Assembly: GCA_019636215.1 (NCBI GenBank)
Contig: JAHBXZ010000006.1
Span: 124,001 to 188,000, forward strand
Length of the DNA stretch: 64,000 bases
Direction of reading: 5' to 3'
Origin: Planctomycetota bacterium
Lineage (GTDB): Bacteria > Planctomycetota > UBA8742 > UBA2392
Shown: positions 23,901 to 33,030 of the stretch, in pieces
How the letters are laid out: every line of letters starts with the position of its first letter
Numbering within the stretch: position 1 is the first letter of the stretch
Notes under the pieces: model-generated
Told to the model about the DNA's origin: nothing
What the model saw: only the letters and a program-made list of their open reading frames with translations
Database searches by the model: none
Translations under genes and position numbers: made by a program

Positions 23901-26900
23901 ATGCGCATCGTCAAGCTGGAAATGGACGGCTTCAAGTCCTTCGGTCGGCCCGTGAGCTTCGAGTTCACCGCGCCGATCACCGGCGTCGTCGGCCCCAACG
24001 GCTGTGGCAAATCCAATGTTGTGGACGCCACCCGCTGGGTGCTGGGCGAGATGAGCCGCAAGGCCCTGCGGGCGGGCAGCAGCACGGACGTGATCTTCAG
24101 CGGCAGCGCCACGCGCAAGCCCGCCAACCGCGCCGAGGTCAGCATCACGTTTGACAACTCCTGCGGGACCCTGCCGCTTTCCAGCCGCACGGTCAAGATC
24201 ACCCGGCGCCTGCAGAAGAACGGCGACAGCGAATACCTGCTGAACGACGAACCTGCCAAGCTGCGCGACATCAAGGGGCTGATTGAGGGCACCGGCGCAG
24301 GCATGAGCGCCTACAGCATCATGGAACAGGGCAAGATGGACAGCCTGATCCAGAGCAACCCCGACGACCGCCGCCGCGTGTTCGAAGAAGCCGCCGGCAT
24401 CGGCAACATGCGCAAGCAGCAGGAAGCCGCGCAGCAGAAGCTGGTGCTGGTCGAACAGAACCTCGAAAAGCTGCAAAGCATCCTCAGCGAGGTTAAGGGC
24501 CAGCTCAAGAAGATCAAAAGCCAGGCCACCCGCGCACTGCGCTTCACAGAGCTGAAGGAGCGCGCCCGCGTGATTCACCTGCAGCTTGCGCTGGCCGAGT
24601 TTGCACGCCACGACAAATCGCGCGAGGACCTGCTGGCCACCATCAGCGCCGCGGGCCAGCGTGAAGGCGCCATCCAGGCCGACCTTGCCAAGACCAAGAT
24701 GGACCTCGAAGACGCCCAGACGCGCCTGGCCGACGCCGAGCACGAGGAACGCCGGCTGTCCGAGCGCATCCACAAGCTTGAGCTTGAAGCCAAGGCCGAA
24801 GAAGCCAAACGCGAACGTGCGCTGAGCCGCATCGAAAGCCTGAAGCAGGCCATCGACCGCGCACGCGACCTTTCCAACCGCATCCGCGAGCAGATGTCGT
24901 CGCTCAAGTCGCGCCGCACCGGCATTGAAGAAGGCGTCACCACCGGCCGCGCCGAACTGGCCGAGATCAGCAAGCGCGTGGCCGAGCTTGCCGGCGCCGA
25001 GACCGCTGCGCGCGAACAGGCCGAAGCCCTGGAGGCCGAACTCAAGCAGACCCGCACCAGCCTGCTGGACGCCATCAGCGCCGCCAACAAGGGCCTGAAC
25101 GAACGCATGAAGCTGGAGGCCGACACCCGTGCCGGCCGACGCCGCCTGGAATCCCTGCAGGGCCGCGCCAACACCCTGGGCCGCGAACTGGCTGATTCAC
25201 AGGCCCGCCGCGACCAGGCGTTTGCCGACCGCGACCAGGCCGAAGCCGCGCTGGCGGCACTGAAGGCCGAACTGGCCGACGTGGAGCGCCGCCTGGCCCC
25301 GGCCAACGCCAGGGCATCGGAGCTGCGCCAGAAGAAACACTCACTGGAACTCAAACGCGGCGGCAAGGTGGAACGCCGCGCCATGCTGGCCAGCCTGTGC
25401 GAAGACCGCGGCGGCCTGCACGAAACCGCGCACAACCTGCTGAAGGATGATGCCCGCCGCGCCGGCTTTGGCGTGCAGGGCCAGTTCGCCGACGGCATCC
25501 GCATTGACCTGGGGTTCGCCGCAGCCCTCGAGCGTGTGCTGGACAACCTGGGCGGGGCCATCGTGGTGGACACGCTGGATCACGCCCACGACCTGTTTGA
25601 CTGGCTGGCCGGCCGCGGCTGCGCCAACGTGGCGATCCTGGCCCGCGAAAAATTCGCCGCCCCCGCCAGGCCGCCCGCGTTTCCAGGCGGCAAGGGCGTG
25701 ATCGGCCCGCTGCTGGAAGTCACGCAGGTAGATGACTCGCTGCGCGAAGTCGCCCAGGCGCTGCTGTCGGACGTGCTGCTGGTGGCCGACCGCAGTGTGG
25801 CCCGACGCCTGCTGGATGCCGGCAACACAGGCTTTCGCATTGTTACGCCGACCGGCGAGCTGTTCAGCCTGCCCGGCGCGTTCCGACTGGCCGGGGCCGA
25901 GGCCAACACCGGCCTGATCACCCAGCAGGCCGAAATCGACCGCCTGGACACCGAAGTCAGCGCTCTGGACACCGAGATCCTGGAAGTCGCCGACAAACTC
26001 GCCGAGGCCGACCACGAAAGTGACACCGTGGCCGCGCGCGGCGCCGAGCTGCGCAACAGCGTGTACGACGCCAGCATGGGCAGCGTCTCGCGCCGCGTGG
26101 CGCTGGAAAGCCTGCTGTCACAATGCGCGCGGCTGGCCGAGGAACAGGGGCTGATCGAGGTCGAAAGCAGCCAGATCAGCCGCCAGCTGGAGACCGACCT
26201 GGCCCGCCACAACCTGCTGGAACAGGAGATCGCGGGCTTTGAAACCGAACGCTCCCGCTGCGAAACCGCCCTGGCCCGCCTGAACGACGACGCCGGCACT
26301 GCCCGCAACGCGCTGCAGGACGCCCGCAACAGCCTGACCGACGAAAAGGTGAAAGAAGCCGCCCGCCGCAGCCAGCTGGCCCAGGCCGAAGATTCCCTCA
26401 AGGGCATCGACAGCGCGCTGGCGCGCTATGCCGACGACATCGCCCGCGGCGCCACAGAAGTAGAGAGCCACGCCAAGGAAATCCGGAAGCTTGACCACGA
26501 GGCCGCCGCCGGTGTGGAAGTACAGGCGGAACTGGAACGCGAACAGCGCGAGCTGGAAGCCCGCCGCGGCCAGGGCGGCGGCGAACTGGCCCGCAGCAAG
26601 GCAATTGTGGAGGCCGCCCGCGAGAAGGTGGACGAGCTGAACGAACAACTGTACGCCGAGCGCGAGGGCGTGCAGCAGGCCCGCATTGATGAAAACACCC
26701 TGTTCATGAAGATGGACGCCGTGCGCCGCCGCATGGCAGAGCTGTACAACGCCGACCTGGACACCCTGTACCGCGAGTATGATCCGGCCGCGGCCCAGGG
26801 CGACGAGGCCACAGCCCGCGCCGAGCTTGAGGCGGTGGAAGACCAGTTGCGCAAGCTGGGCAACGTGAACCTGGAAGCGATGGACGAACTGAAGGACGCC

Positions 26901-27485
26901 GAGGAACGCAACGACTTCTACGCCCGGCAGGAGACCGACTTGCTGCGGGCCAAGCGCACCCTGGCCGACGCGATCCTGAAGATCGAGCGCGAAACGCGCC
27001 GCATGTTCCTGGAAACCTTCGAGAAGATCCGCAGCAACTTCGCGCGTCTGTTTCGGCGCATGTTTGGCGGCGGCAGCGCCGACATTCTGCTGACCAACCC
27101 CGAGGAACCCCTGACCAGCGGCGTCGAGATCATCGCCAAGCCGCCGGGCAAGGAAGCCCTGCCCATCAGCATGCGCAGCGGCGGCGAACGCGCGATGATC
27201 AGCGTGGCAATGATGTTCGCCATCTACGAAACCAACCCCGCGCCGTTTGCGATCCTGGATGAAGTCGACGCGCCGCTGGATGAAGCCAACGTGGACCGCT
27301 TCTGCACCGTGGTGGCCGATTACGCCAAGGTCAGCCAGTTCATCATCATCACCCACCACAAGAAGACCATGGCCGCCTGCGACACACTGTACGGCGTGAC
27401 CATGCAGGAACCCGGCACCAGCACCCGCGTCAGCGTGGACCTGCGTGACGTGCGCAGCAGCGAGCTTGTGGGGGCGGGCGCCTGA
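23901..27485 (+). CDS. smc: Chromosome segregation protein SMC
   Basis: 1194 residues, full family length. It is the condensin ATPase that organises and segregates the chromosome. Walker A GPNGCGKSN (31-39), MEQGKMDSLIQSNPDDRRRVFEEAAGI (the conserved SMC helix after the Q-loop), two coiled-coil arms around a hinge at about residues 510-660, and the C-terminal head with Walker B FAILDEVDAPLDEAN are intact. The ABC signature reads RSGGER where most SMCs have LSGGEK. ScpA and ScpB are not nearby. GAGGACG precedes the ATG. Confidence 0.97.
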   Translation: MRIVKLEMDGFKSFGRPVSFEFTAPITGVVGPNGCGKSNVVDATRWVLGEMSRKALRAGSSTDVIFSGSATRKPANRAEVSITFDNSCGTLPLSSRTVKITRRLQKNGDSEYLLNDEPAKLRDIKGLIEGTGAGMSAYSIMEQGKMDSLIQSNPDDRRRVFEEAAGIGNMRKQQEAAQQKLVLVEQNLEKLQSILSEVKGQLKKIKSQATRALRFTELKERARVIHLQLALAEFARHDKSREDLLATISAAGQREGAIQADLAKTKMDLEDAQTRLADAEHEERRLSERIHKLELEAKAEEAKRERALSRIESLKQAIDRARDLSNRIREQMSSLKSRRTGIEEGVTTGRAELAEISKRVAELAGAETAAREQAEALEAELKQTRTSLLDAISAANKGLNERMKLEADTRAGRRRLESLQGRANTLGRELADSQARRDQAFADRDQAEAALAALKAELADVERRLAPANARASELRQKKHSLELKRGGKVERRAMLASLCEDRGGLHETAHNLLKDDARRAGFGVQGQFADGIRIDLGFAAALERVLDNLGGAIVVDTLDHAHDLFDWLAGRGCANVAILAREKFAAPARPPAFPGGKGVIGPLLEVTQVDDSLREVAQALLSDVLLVADRSVARRLLDAGNTGFRIVTPTGELFSLPGAFRLAGAEANTGLITQQAEIDRLDTEVSALDTEILEVADKLAEADHESDTVAARGAELRNSVYDASMGSVSRRVALESLLSQCARLAEEQGLIEVESSQISRQLETDLARHNLLEQEIAGFETERSRCETALARLNDDAGTARNALQDARNSLTDEKVKEAARRSQLAQAEDSLKGIDSALARYADDIARGATEVESHAKEIRKLDHEAAAGVEVQAELEREQRELEARRGQGGGELARSKAIVEAAREKVDELNEQLYAEREGVQQARIDENTLFMKMDAVRRRMAELYNADLDTLYREYDPAAAQGDEATARAELEAVEDQLRKLGNVNLEAMDELKDAEERNDFYARQETDLLRAKRTLADAILKIERETRRMFLETFEKIRSNFARLFRRMFGGGSADILLTNPEEPLTSGVEIIAKPPGKEALPISMRSGGERAMISVAMMFAIYETNPAPFAILDEVDAPLDEANVDRFCTVVADYAKVSQFIIITHHKKTMAACDTLYGVTMQEPGTSTRVSVDLRDVRSSELVGAGA

Positions 27486-27553
27486 CGCCCCCCATTTACG
27501 GCAGGCGCGAAACCGCTAGTGTTTCGCTCCCGCATCCCGCGGGAGTTCCCAAC

Positions 27554-28792
27554 ATGGAATCCTTGCACGAACTGTACCGCATCGGCGCGGGGCCCAGCGC
27601 GTCACACACCATGGGCCCCAAGCGCGCCGCAGAGCAATTCCTGGCCCGCAACGCCAATGCCCCGGCATTTCGCGTAACACTGTTCGCCAGCCTGGCCGCC
27701 ACCGGCAAAGGCCACCTGACGGACACCGCGATTCTGCAGGTGTTTGCCGGCCGCAAACTTGAAATCGTGTGGAAGCCCAAGGAGCGCCTGCCGCTGCACC
27801 CCAACGGCATGCAGTGGGAGGCCCTGGACGACACCGGCAGCGCCGCCGTTACCTGGCAGGTCTACAGCGTGGGCGGGGGCGCGCTGGCCGATGGCGATGC
27901 CGCCAGTGCGCCGGCCCGCATCTATGCCATCCGCACCATGAAAGAAGCCATGGAATGGGCGGCCAGCAGCAACTCGCCGCTGTGGAAGTTTGTCGAACAG
28001 GTGGAAGGCAAGGGCATCTGGGACTACCTGGCCATCTGCTGGAAGGCCATGCAGGAGGCGATTGAGCGCGGGCTGGAAACCTACGGCACGCTGCCCGGCA
28101 GCCTGAAGCTGAAGCGCAAAGCCCACCGCCACTACCAGCAGGCCAAGGGCCGCCCCGGCAACCTGCAGCGCACCGGGCTGCTGACCTCGTATGCGCTGGC
28201 CGTCAGCGAGGAAAACGCCAGCGGCGGCACGGTGGTGACGGCACCCACCTGCGGCGCCTGCGGCGTGGTGCCGGCGGTGCTGCGGTACCTGAAAGAAACC
28301 CTGAACACCGACGACCGCGCAATTCTTCGTGCCATGGCCACGGCCGGGCTTGTGGGCAACTTTGTCAAGCACAACGCCAGCATCAGCGGCGCCGCTGTCG
28401 GCTGCCAGGGCGAAGTCGGCACCGCCTGCAGCATGGCTGCAGCCGCCGCCGCGCAGCTGATGGGCGGCGACATCAGGCAGATTGAGTACGCCGCCGAAAT
28501 GGGCATTGAGCACCACCTGGGCCTTACCTGCGACCCGGTGGCCGGGCTGGTGCAGATCCCGTGCATTGAACGCAACGCCGTGGGTGCCATGCGCGCCGTG
28601 GATTGTGCCGATTACGCGCTGCTGAGCGACGGCACCCACGAGATCCCGTTTGACACTGTGGTGCGCACCATGAAGGCCACGGGCGAGGACATGCAGGAAC
28701 GCTACCGCGAAACCAGCGAAGGCGGCCTGGCCAAGATGCACGTGCCCGAGGGCGTGGACATCAAGGCGATTGAAGCCAACCACTGTGCGTGA
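27554..28792 (+). CDS. sdaA: L-serine ammonia-lyase, iron-sulfur type
   Basis: 412 residues, a single-chain enzyme with the beta domain at the N-terminus and the alpha domain at the C-terminus. It deaminates L-serine to pyruvate and ammonia with a [4Fe-4S] cluster. Visible: MESLHELYRIGAGPSASHTMGP at the N-terminus, the APTCGACG and GCQGEVGTACSM motifs, and CDPVAGLVQIPCIERN. The cysteines in these motifs are the expected cluster ligands. GGGAG is present before ATG 27554. A near-perfect 28-bp inverted repeat follows the gene. Confidence 0.95.
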   Translation: MESLHELYRIGAGPSASHTMGPKRAAEQFLARNANAPAFRVTLFASLAATGKGHLTDTAILQVFAGRKLEIVWKPKERLPLHPNGMQWEALDDTGSAAVTWQVYSVGGGALADGDAASAPARIYAIRTMKEAMEWAASSNSPLWKFVEQVEGKGIWDYLAICWKAMQEAIERGLETYGTLPGSLKLKRKAHRHYQQAKGRPGNLQRTGLLTSYALAVSEENASGGTVVTAPTCGACGVVPAVLRYLKETLNTDDRAILRAMATAGLVGNFVKHNASISGAAVGCQGEVGTACSMAAAAAAQLMGGDIRQIEYAAEMGIEHHLGLTCDPVAGLVQIPCIERNAVGAMRAVDCADYALLSDGTHEIPFDTVVRTMKATGEDMQERYRETSEGGLAKMHVPEGVDIKAIEANHCA

Positions 28793-28795
28793 CAG

Positions 28796-28863
28796 GAGCC
28801 CGGAGCGTAAGCGACGGGTCGAGTCACGCTTAGGGCTCGACCCGTCGCTTGCGCTCCGGGCTC
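28796..28863. repeat. Near-perfect 28-bp inverted repeat (terminator or REP element)
   Basis: Arms 28796-28823 and 28836-28863 match at 27 of 28 positions around a 12-base loop; cores AGCCCGGAGCGTAAGCGACG and CGACCCGTCGCTTGCGCTCC. Followed by loose TTGTTCATTGCTCATTG repeats. Confidence 0.85.
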
Positions 28864-28908
28864 TTGTTCATTGCTCATTGTTCGTTTTGAGTTACCCTCG
28901 CGCGCCTT

Positions 28909-30513
28909 ATGACCACGCCCGCACGAGTCCGCGTAGCCCCAAGCCCCACCGGCGACCCGCACGTCGGCACCGCCTACATGGCGCTGTTCAACAAGGCCAT
29001 GGCCGACACCACCGGCGGCGCGTTCATCCTGCGCATTGAAGACACCGACCGCACCCGCTATGTGGCCGATTCCGAACGCCAGATCTTTGACGCCCTTGCC
29101 TGGCTGGGTCTCAACCCCGACGAAGGCCCGCAGGGCCACGGCGGCCCCGGCGGCCCCTGCGGCCCATACCGCCAGAGCGAACGCCTGCCCATGTACAAAC
29201 AGGCCGCCGAGGACCTGATTGCCAAGGGCAAGGCCTATCGCTGTTTTTGCGCCGGCGACCGGCTGGATACCCTGCGCAAGATCCAGCAGGCCGAAAAATC
29301 CAAGTTCATCGGCTATGACGGCCTGTGCCGCGGCCTGAAGGCCGAAGAAGTCGCGGCCAACCTGGCCGCCGGCAAGCCGCATGTGGTGCGCCTGAAGCTG
29401 CGCCAGGACGCCGAGATCCAGACGACGGACCTGTTCCGCGGCCAGATCAGCTTCATCGGCGCCGAGCAGCAGGACCCGGTGCTGCTGAAAACCGATGGCT
29501 ACCCAACCTATCACCTGGCCATGGCCGTGGACGACCACGCCATGGGCATTACCCATGTAATCCGCGCTGAGGAGTGGATACCCAGCCTGCCGATCCACTT
29601 TGAGCTTTACCGCGCCTTTGGCTGGGATGCCCCGGTGTTTGCCCACATGCCGCTGCTGCGCAACAAGGACAAAAGCAAAATCAGCAAGCGCAAGAACCCC
29701 ACCAGCCTGCTGTGGTACCGCGATGCGGGCTTTCTGCCCGAGGCACTGAAGAACTTTCTCGGGCTGATGGGTTTCAGCCTGCCCAACGACCAGGAGATCT
29801 TCAGTTACGCGGAGTTCCTGCAGAACTTTGACCTGCGCAAGGTCAACATCGGCGGGCCGATCTTTGACCTGCAGAAGCTGCACTGGCTGAACGGCGAATA
29901 CATACGCAGGCTGGACGACCGCGAACTGGAGAAGCGGCTGGTGCAGCACTGCCGCCTGATGATCGGGCGCGAGGCCGAGTTCGCCGACCTGCCCGAGGAC
30001 CAGTTGCCGCAGGAGACTTTCCTTAAAGACTTCGAACAGAAGCGCCGCCGCCAGAGCCGTGTGCTGGGCGCGCTGGCCGCCGAGATCATGACCAGCTACG
30101 AAGTGAACCCGAACCTGCTGCTGCCGATCATCCCGTTGATCAAGGAACGCCTGCACACGCTGGTGGAAGCCGCCGACTATCTGCCGATGTTCTTCACCCG
30201 CGACTTTGCCTACACCCGCGAGGCCTTTGTGCCCAAGAAGCAGACGCCCGAGGGCGCGGTGGCGGCCTTGCGCGAAGTGCGCGCGATCCTGGCCGATGCC
30301 GACTTCAACAACCCGGGGGTGAAGGAATCGCTGGACGCGGCGTTCCGCGCGAAGTCAGAGGCCCTGGGCCAGAAGATCGGTCCGTTTCTTGGCCCGGTGC
30401 GGGTAGCAATCACCGGCGCTAGCGTCAGCCCGCCGCTGGTCGAAAGCATGCTGGTGCTGGGCAAGCAGGAAACCCTGGCAAGGCTGGACAACGCCCTGAA
30501 GTTCCTGGGTTAG
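28909..30513 (+). CDS. gltX: Glutamyl-tRNA synthetase
   Basis: 534 residues. Class I aminoacyl-tRNA synthetase charging tRNA-Glu (possibly also tRNA-Gln if a GatCAB system exists, not visible here). The HIGH motif is HVGT in PSPTGDPHVGTA and the KMSKS loop is KISKR in DKSKISKR; LRIEDTDRTR and YHLAMAVDDHAMGITHVIRA are family signatures. The C-terminal helical anticodon domain is complete. A TACCCT element lies ten bases before the ATG. It converges tightly on the DUF2752 gene (4 bp between stops). Confidence 0.97.
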   Translation: MTTPARVRVAPSPTGDPHVGTAYMALFNKAMADTTGGAFILRIEDTDRTRYVADSERQIFDALAWLGLNPDEGPQGHGGPGGPCGPYRQSERLPMYKQAAEDLIAKGKAYRCFCAGDRLDTLRKIQQAEKSKFIGYDGLCRGLKAEEVAANLAAGKPHVVRLKLRQDAEIQTTDLFRGQISFIGAEQQDPVLLKTDGYPTYHLAMAVDDHAMGITHVIRAEEWIPSLPIHFELYRAFGWDAPVFAHMPLLRNKDKSKISKRKNPTSLLWYRDAGFLPEALKNFLGLMGFSLPNDQEIFSYAEFLQNFDLRKVNIGGPIFDLQKLHWLNGEYIRRLDDRELEKRLVQHCRLMIGREAEFADLPEDQLPQETFLKDFEQKRRRQSRVLGALAAEIMTSYEVNPNLLLPIIPLIKERLHTLVEAADYLPMFFTRDFAYTREAFVPKKQTPEGAVAALREVRAILADADFNNPGVKESLDAAFRAKSEALGQKIGPFLGPVRVAITGASVSPPLVESMLVLGKQETLARLDNALKFLG

Positions 30514-30517
30514 CAGG

Positions 30518-30958
30518 CTACACGTGCTGCATCGGCACCGTGTACATGCCCGAGAACAGCACATAGGCCCAGTTGGCCAGAAACGCCACGATCACCACGG
30601 TCCACAAAGCGCGCATCTGGCCCTTGGTGGCTTCCAGTTGCAGGCGACGGCCCAGCGGCAGCACCAGGAACAGGTAGCTGGCCGCGCCGTACACCATGGC
30701 TGCCAGCATCAGCAGAGCCATCGGGTTGTATTGAATCGCCATCTCAAACCGGCCCAGCACCAGCGAACCCACAGCCCTGGTTCCGCCGCACAACGGGCAG
30801 GCCAGGCCCAGAAACTTCAGCGGGCTGCCGAACGGCAGCTCCAGCCGGCCAGTCAGCCAGAACGGGAAGTACAAGGCCGCACCGACCAGGATCAGCAGCG
30901 AAAAACCCTCCCAGGGGCTGGGAAGTCGCTTTACATCACGCTGTAGCGTCAATCGCAT
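30518..30958 (-). CDS. DUF2752 membrane protein
   Basis: 146 residues with three hydrophobic helices. The family signature is clear: CPLCGGTRAVGSLVLGRFEMAIQYNP, a short Cys-x2-Cys-Gly-Gly-Thr-Arg motif between helices. Inner-membrane protein of unknown function. Its ATG lies seven bases after a TAGACT element, so the transcript is probably leaderless. Confidence 0.9.
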   Translation of the reverse strand: MRLTLQRDVKRLPSPWEGFSLLILVGAALYFPFWLTGRLELPFGSPLKFLGLACPLCGGTRAVGSLVLGRFEMAIQYNPMALLMLAAMVYGAASYLFLVLPLGRRLQLEATKGQMRALWTVVIVAFLANWAYVLFSGMYTVPMQHV

Positions 30959-30965
30959 CGGCCGC

Positions 30966-30971
30966 AGTCTA
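30966..30971 (-). promoter_or_regulatory. -10 element TAGACT near the DUF2752 start
   Basis: Minus strand TAGACT, seven bases before the ATG. Confidence 0.45.
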
Positions 30972-30983
30972 AGTCGCCAGGGC

Positions 30984-32642
30984 CTAGGGTGCCAAGGCCC
31001 CGATCAGCCTCAGGCGCGCGGCACGGTAGGCCTGCACGTCTTTGGTGTAGTCGTCAAAGCCCCGGCAGACAGCGGCCATGATCTCTTCTGCCAGTGCCGC
31101 GTCCTTACGTTGCAGCGCGCGCCACAGTTCCAGGTCTTCCAGCCCCACGCGGTGGGCCTCCATGCGCTGGCTGGGCCAGGGGCCGCTTTGCAGATCCCCA
31201 TCGTAGGCAATGTGTGTGTCGCCCGCGGGCAGGCGGCGTTCGTCGCCTTCCCCGCCGTGCTTCTGGTTGCCCACGGTGAAGGGGTCCTCGTTCCACTGGT
31301 TCAGGCCCCAGTGCAGAAAGCCGTCAATGCCGAACTTCGCACAGGCCCAGCCGATCAACAACGGGCGCAGCGGTTCGAAGTCCATGGTGCGATTGAGCCA
31401 TTTGCCGCCCGGGTGCAGGCAGGTGTAGACCCAGATGCGGTCGCCGTTCTTGCGCTGGGCCTCATAGAACTCGCGCTGCTGCTGGTACTCGTGCACCTTG
31501 GGCACCCAGATGTCCACGCTGCCGGCGAGGTTGGTGTCCATCACGGCGTCTATCGTGGGAATGCCGGGCATGTACTTGCGCACCATGCCAGTGAGAATGC
31601 GGTAGTCCTGCGCGTTCTCGGGGATCGGTTCGTCGGTGACGTGCTGGATCCAGCGTTTCTCCCAGCCGTTTGCCTTGATTTCTTCCATCAGCTGGCGGCA
31701 GGTCAGCGCCAGCAGGTCATTGCCCTCGGGCGACGTGCCGCGCTTGCCCCACACGTGAAAGTGATCGGCAAACCAGTCGCCGTTGGCGCGGGCTGCCAGG
31801 TGCCCGCCCTCAAGCCACCAGATGCCTTCTTCGGTCAGCAGATCCACCAGCTTGCGCAGGCGCTCGCGGTTCAGCACCGGGTTCTCGCCGGGGCCCGGGC
31901 CAGGTGTCACGCCGTCAAACACCAGCCACAGCCAGATGCAGAAAGTGTTCTGGCGCGCGCGGTGCAGCAGCTTCACATAGCGCCGGATCGCCGCCCAATG
32001 TTCGTCGGACCATGGCTTCAGGCCATAGCGACCCGCCCCGTAACCCCAATCCATCCAGTTGGTGTAGCCGAAGGTGTCTTTGCCCGCGGGCGGGACAATC
32101 GCCGCGTGCACATGCAGGGCGAACCTGAGTTCAAGATTGCCGACTTTCAGCGTCACGTCGCGCTTGCCGGGTTTGGCTTGCGCGCCGACTTCAAACTCCG
32201 CGCGCAGGGCCGTGGTGGTGGCCTTGATCTCCACCGGCGACTGCACCGGTTGGCAGGCGTCGTAGGTGCGAAACGGGGCCTTGCGGGTGACGTGCGGGTT
32301 TTCGTTGTTGGGTTTGCGCGCGGTGGTCCAGCCCTCCAGCCCGGTGTTGAAGGCCACGGGCACATCCACAAGCCGGTACCAGCGCAGGGGCAGGTCGTCA
32401 GCGCCCGTTGCGGCAAGCGGCAGGATGTCGCCGACCTTTGCGTGTTCAATCAAGACATGCACGGCGGCAAAGGACCCGCGCGGGGCGTCCACACGTGTCG
32501 GCGCAGGCGAGGCCTCGTTGGCATCCGGGTAAAGCCGCACCAGCTCATCCACCAAGACGGCGGACATCCGCGGCGCTTCCTGCGCCGCGGGCACATGCAC
32601 CACGGCTAGCAGCAGCAATCCAACAAGCAGCCAGCGGGTCAC
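30984..32642 (-). CDS. Secreted DUF4091 (glycoside-hydrolase-like) protein
   Basis: 552 residues with a signal peptide (RWLLVGLLLLAVVHVPAAQ). Beta-sandwich-like N-terminal part to about residue 180, then a TIM-barrel-like region and the DUF4091 C-terminus with its family marks (HWGLNQWNEDPF, GDTHIAYDGDL, SQRMEAHRVGLEDLELW). DUF4091 proteins are thought to be glycosidases of PVC and Bacteroidetes bacteria; acidic candidates sit in HVTDEPIPEN. The start is GTG, after GGAAGG. Exported, substrate unknown. Confidence 0.85.
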   Translation of the reverse strand: MTRWLLVGLLLLAVVHVPAAQEAPRMSAVLVDELVRLYPDANEASPAPTRVDAPRGSFAAVHVLIEHAKVGDILPLAATGADDLPLRWYRLVDVPVAFNTGLEGWTTARKPNNENPHVTRKAPFRTYDACQPVQSPVEIKATTTALRAEFEVGAQAKPGKRDVTLKVGNLELRFALHVHAAIVPPAGKDTFGYTNWMDWGYGAGRYGLKPWSDEHWAAIRRYVKLLHRARQNTFCIWLWLVFDGVTPGPGPGENPVLNRERLRKLVDLLTEEGIWWLEGGHLAARANGDWFADHFHVWGKRGTSPEGNDLLALTCRQLMEEIKANGWEKRWIQHVTDEPIPENAQDYRILTGMVRKYMPGIPTIDAVMDTNLAGSVDIWVPKVHEYQQQREFYEAQRKNGDRIWVYTCLHPGGKWLNRTMDFEPLRPLLIGWACAKFGIDGFLHWGLNQWNEDPFTVGNQKHGGEGDERRLPAGDTHIAYDGDLQSGPWPSQRMEAHRVGLEDLELWRALQRKDAALAEEIMAAVCRGFDDYTKDVQAYRAARLRLIGALAP

Positions 32643-32664
32643 TTTACACCTTCCAAACGGCGTC

Positions 32665-32700
32665 TAGTCCACAGATAGGCACGGACGAACACTGAGTTCC
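32665..32700. repeat. CCACAGAT-family repeat, left copy
   Basis: AGTCCACAGATAGGCACGGA then CGAACACTGAGTTC; inverted relative of 32996-33024 on the other side of the small membrane gene. Confidence 0.7.
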
Positions 32701-32708
32701 GATGCAGC

Positions 32709-32966
32709 TCAATGCATCGTCCAGAGCAGGCCCGTGCCGATCCAGAACCAAAGGAACAAAAGCGGCACGGACAATGCCATGCAAACCAAGGCGATTAGCC
32801 TTGCGACACCAGCTTTTCGGGTTTCAGTTTCCAAAGCCCCAGAATCACGCTTCACCACGCCCGCATAGCGCAAGGAAACAGCCCCGAAAACCAATCCCAA
32901 CGGCGTCGCAAAAAACAGCGTCGCCACGACAGCGACCATCGCCCACCGGTGGGCGTTGTTGGCCAT
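32709..32966 (-). CDS. Small membrane protein with two helices
   Basis: 85 residues from ATG 32966; a longer start at 33005 would translate the repeat itself and is less likely. Two hydrophobic helices (MVAVVATLFFATPLGLVFGA and LIALVCMALSVPLLFLWFWI) flank a basic loop (RYAGVVKRD ... ETRKAGVAR). No family recognised. It is framed by inverted copies of the CCACAGAT repeat. Confidence 0.6.
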   Translation of the reverse strand: MANNAHRWAMVAVVATLFFATPLGLVFGAVSLRYAGVVKRDSGALETETRKAGVARLIALVCMALSVPLLFLWFWIGTGLLWTMH

Positions 32967-32995
32967 CACGACGCAGAAGGCAATCCCGTTCTTAT

Positions 32996-33024
32996 CTGAG
33001 TTCATCTGTGTCCATCTGTGGACC
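32996..33024. repeat. CCACAGAT-family repeat, right copy
   Basis: CTGAGTTCATCTGTGTCCAT then CTGTGGACC, the reverse complement pattern of 32665-32700. Confidence 0.7.
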
Positions 33025-33030
33025 GAACCC

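Noticed and set aside
21783..24773. A 996-codon minus-strand ORF
   Set aside because: Antisense to the NrdD-like gene, the FlgI-like gene and smc, all of which have family support; this is a complement-frame artefact.
28796..28900. CRISPR array
   Set aside because: A single long palindrome plus short irregular repeats, without regular spacers; no cas genes in the window.
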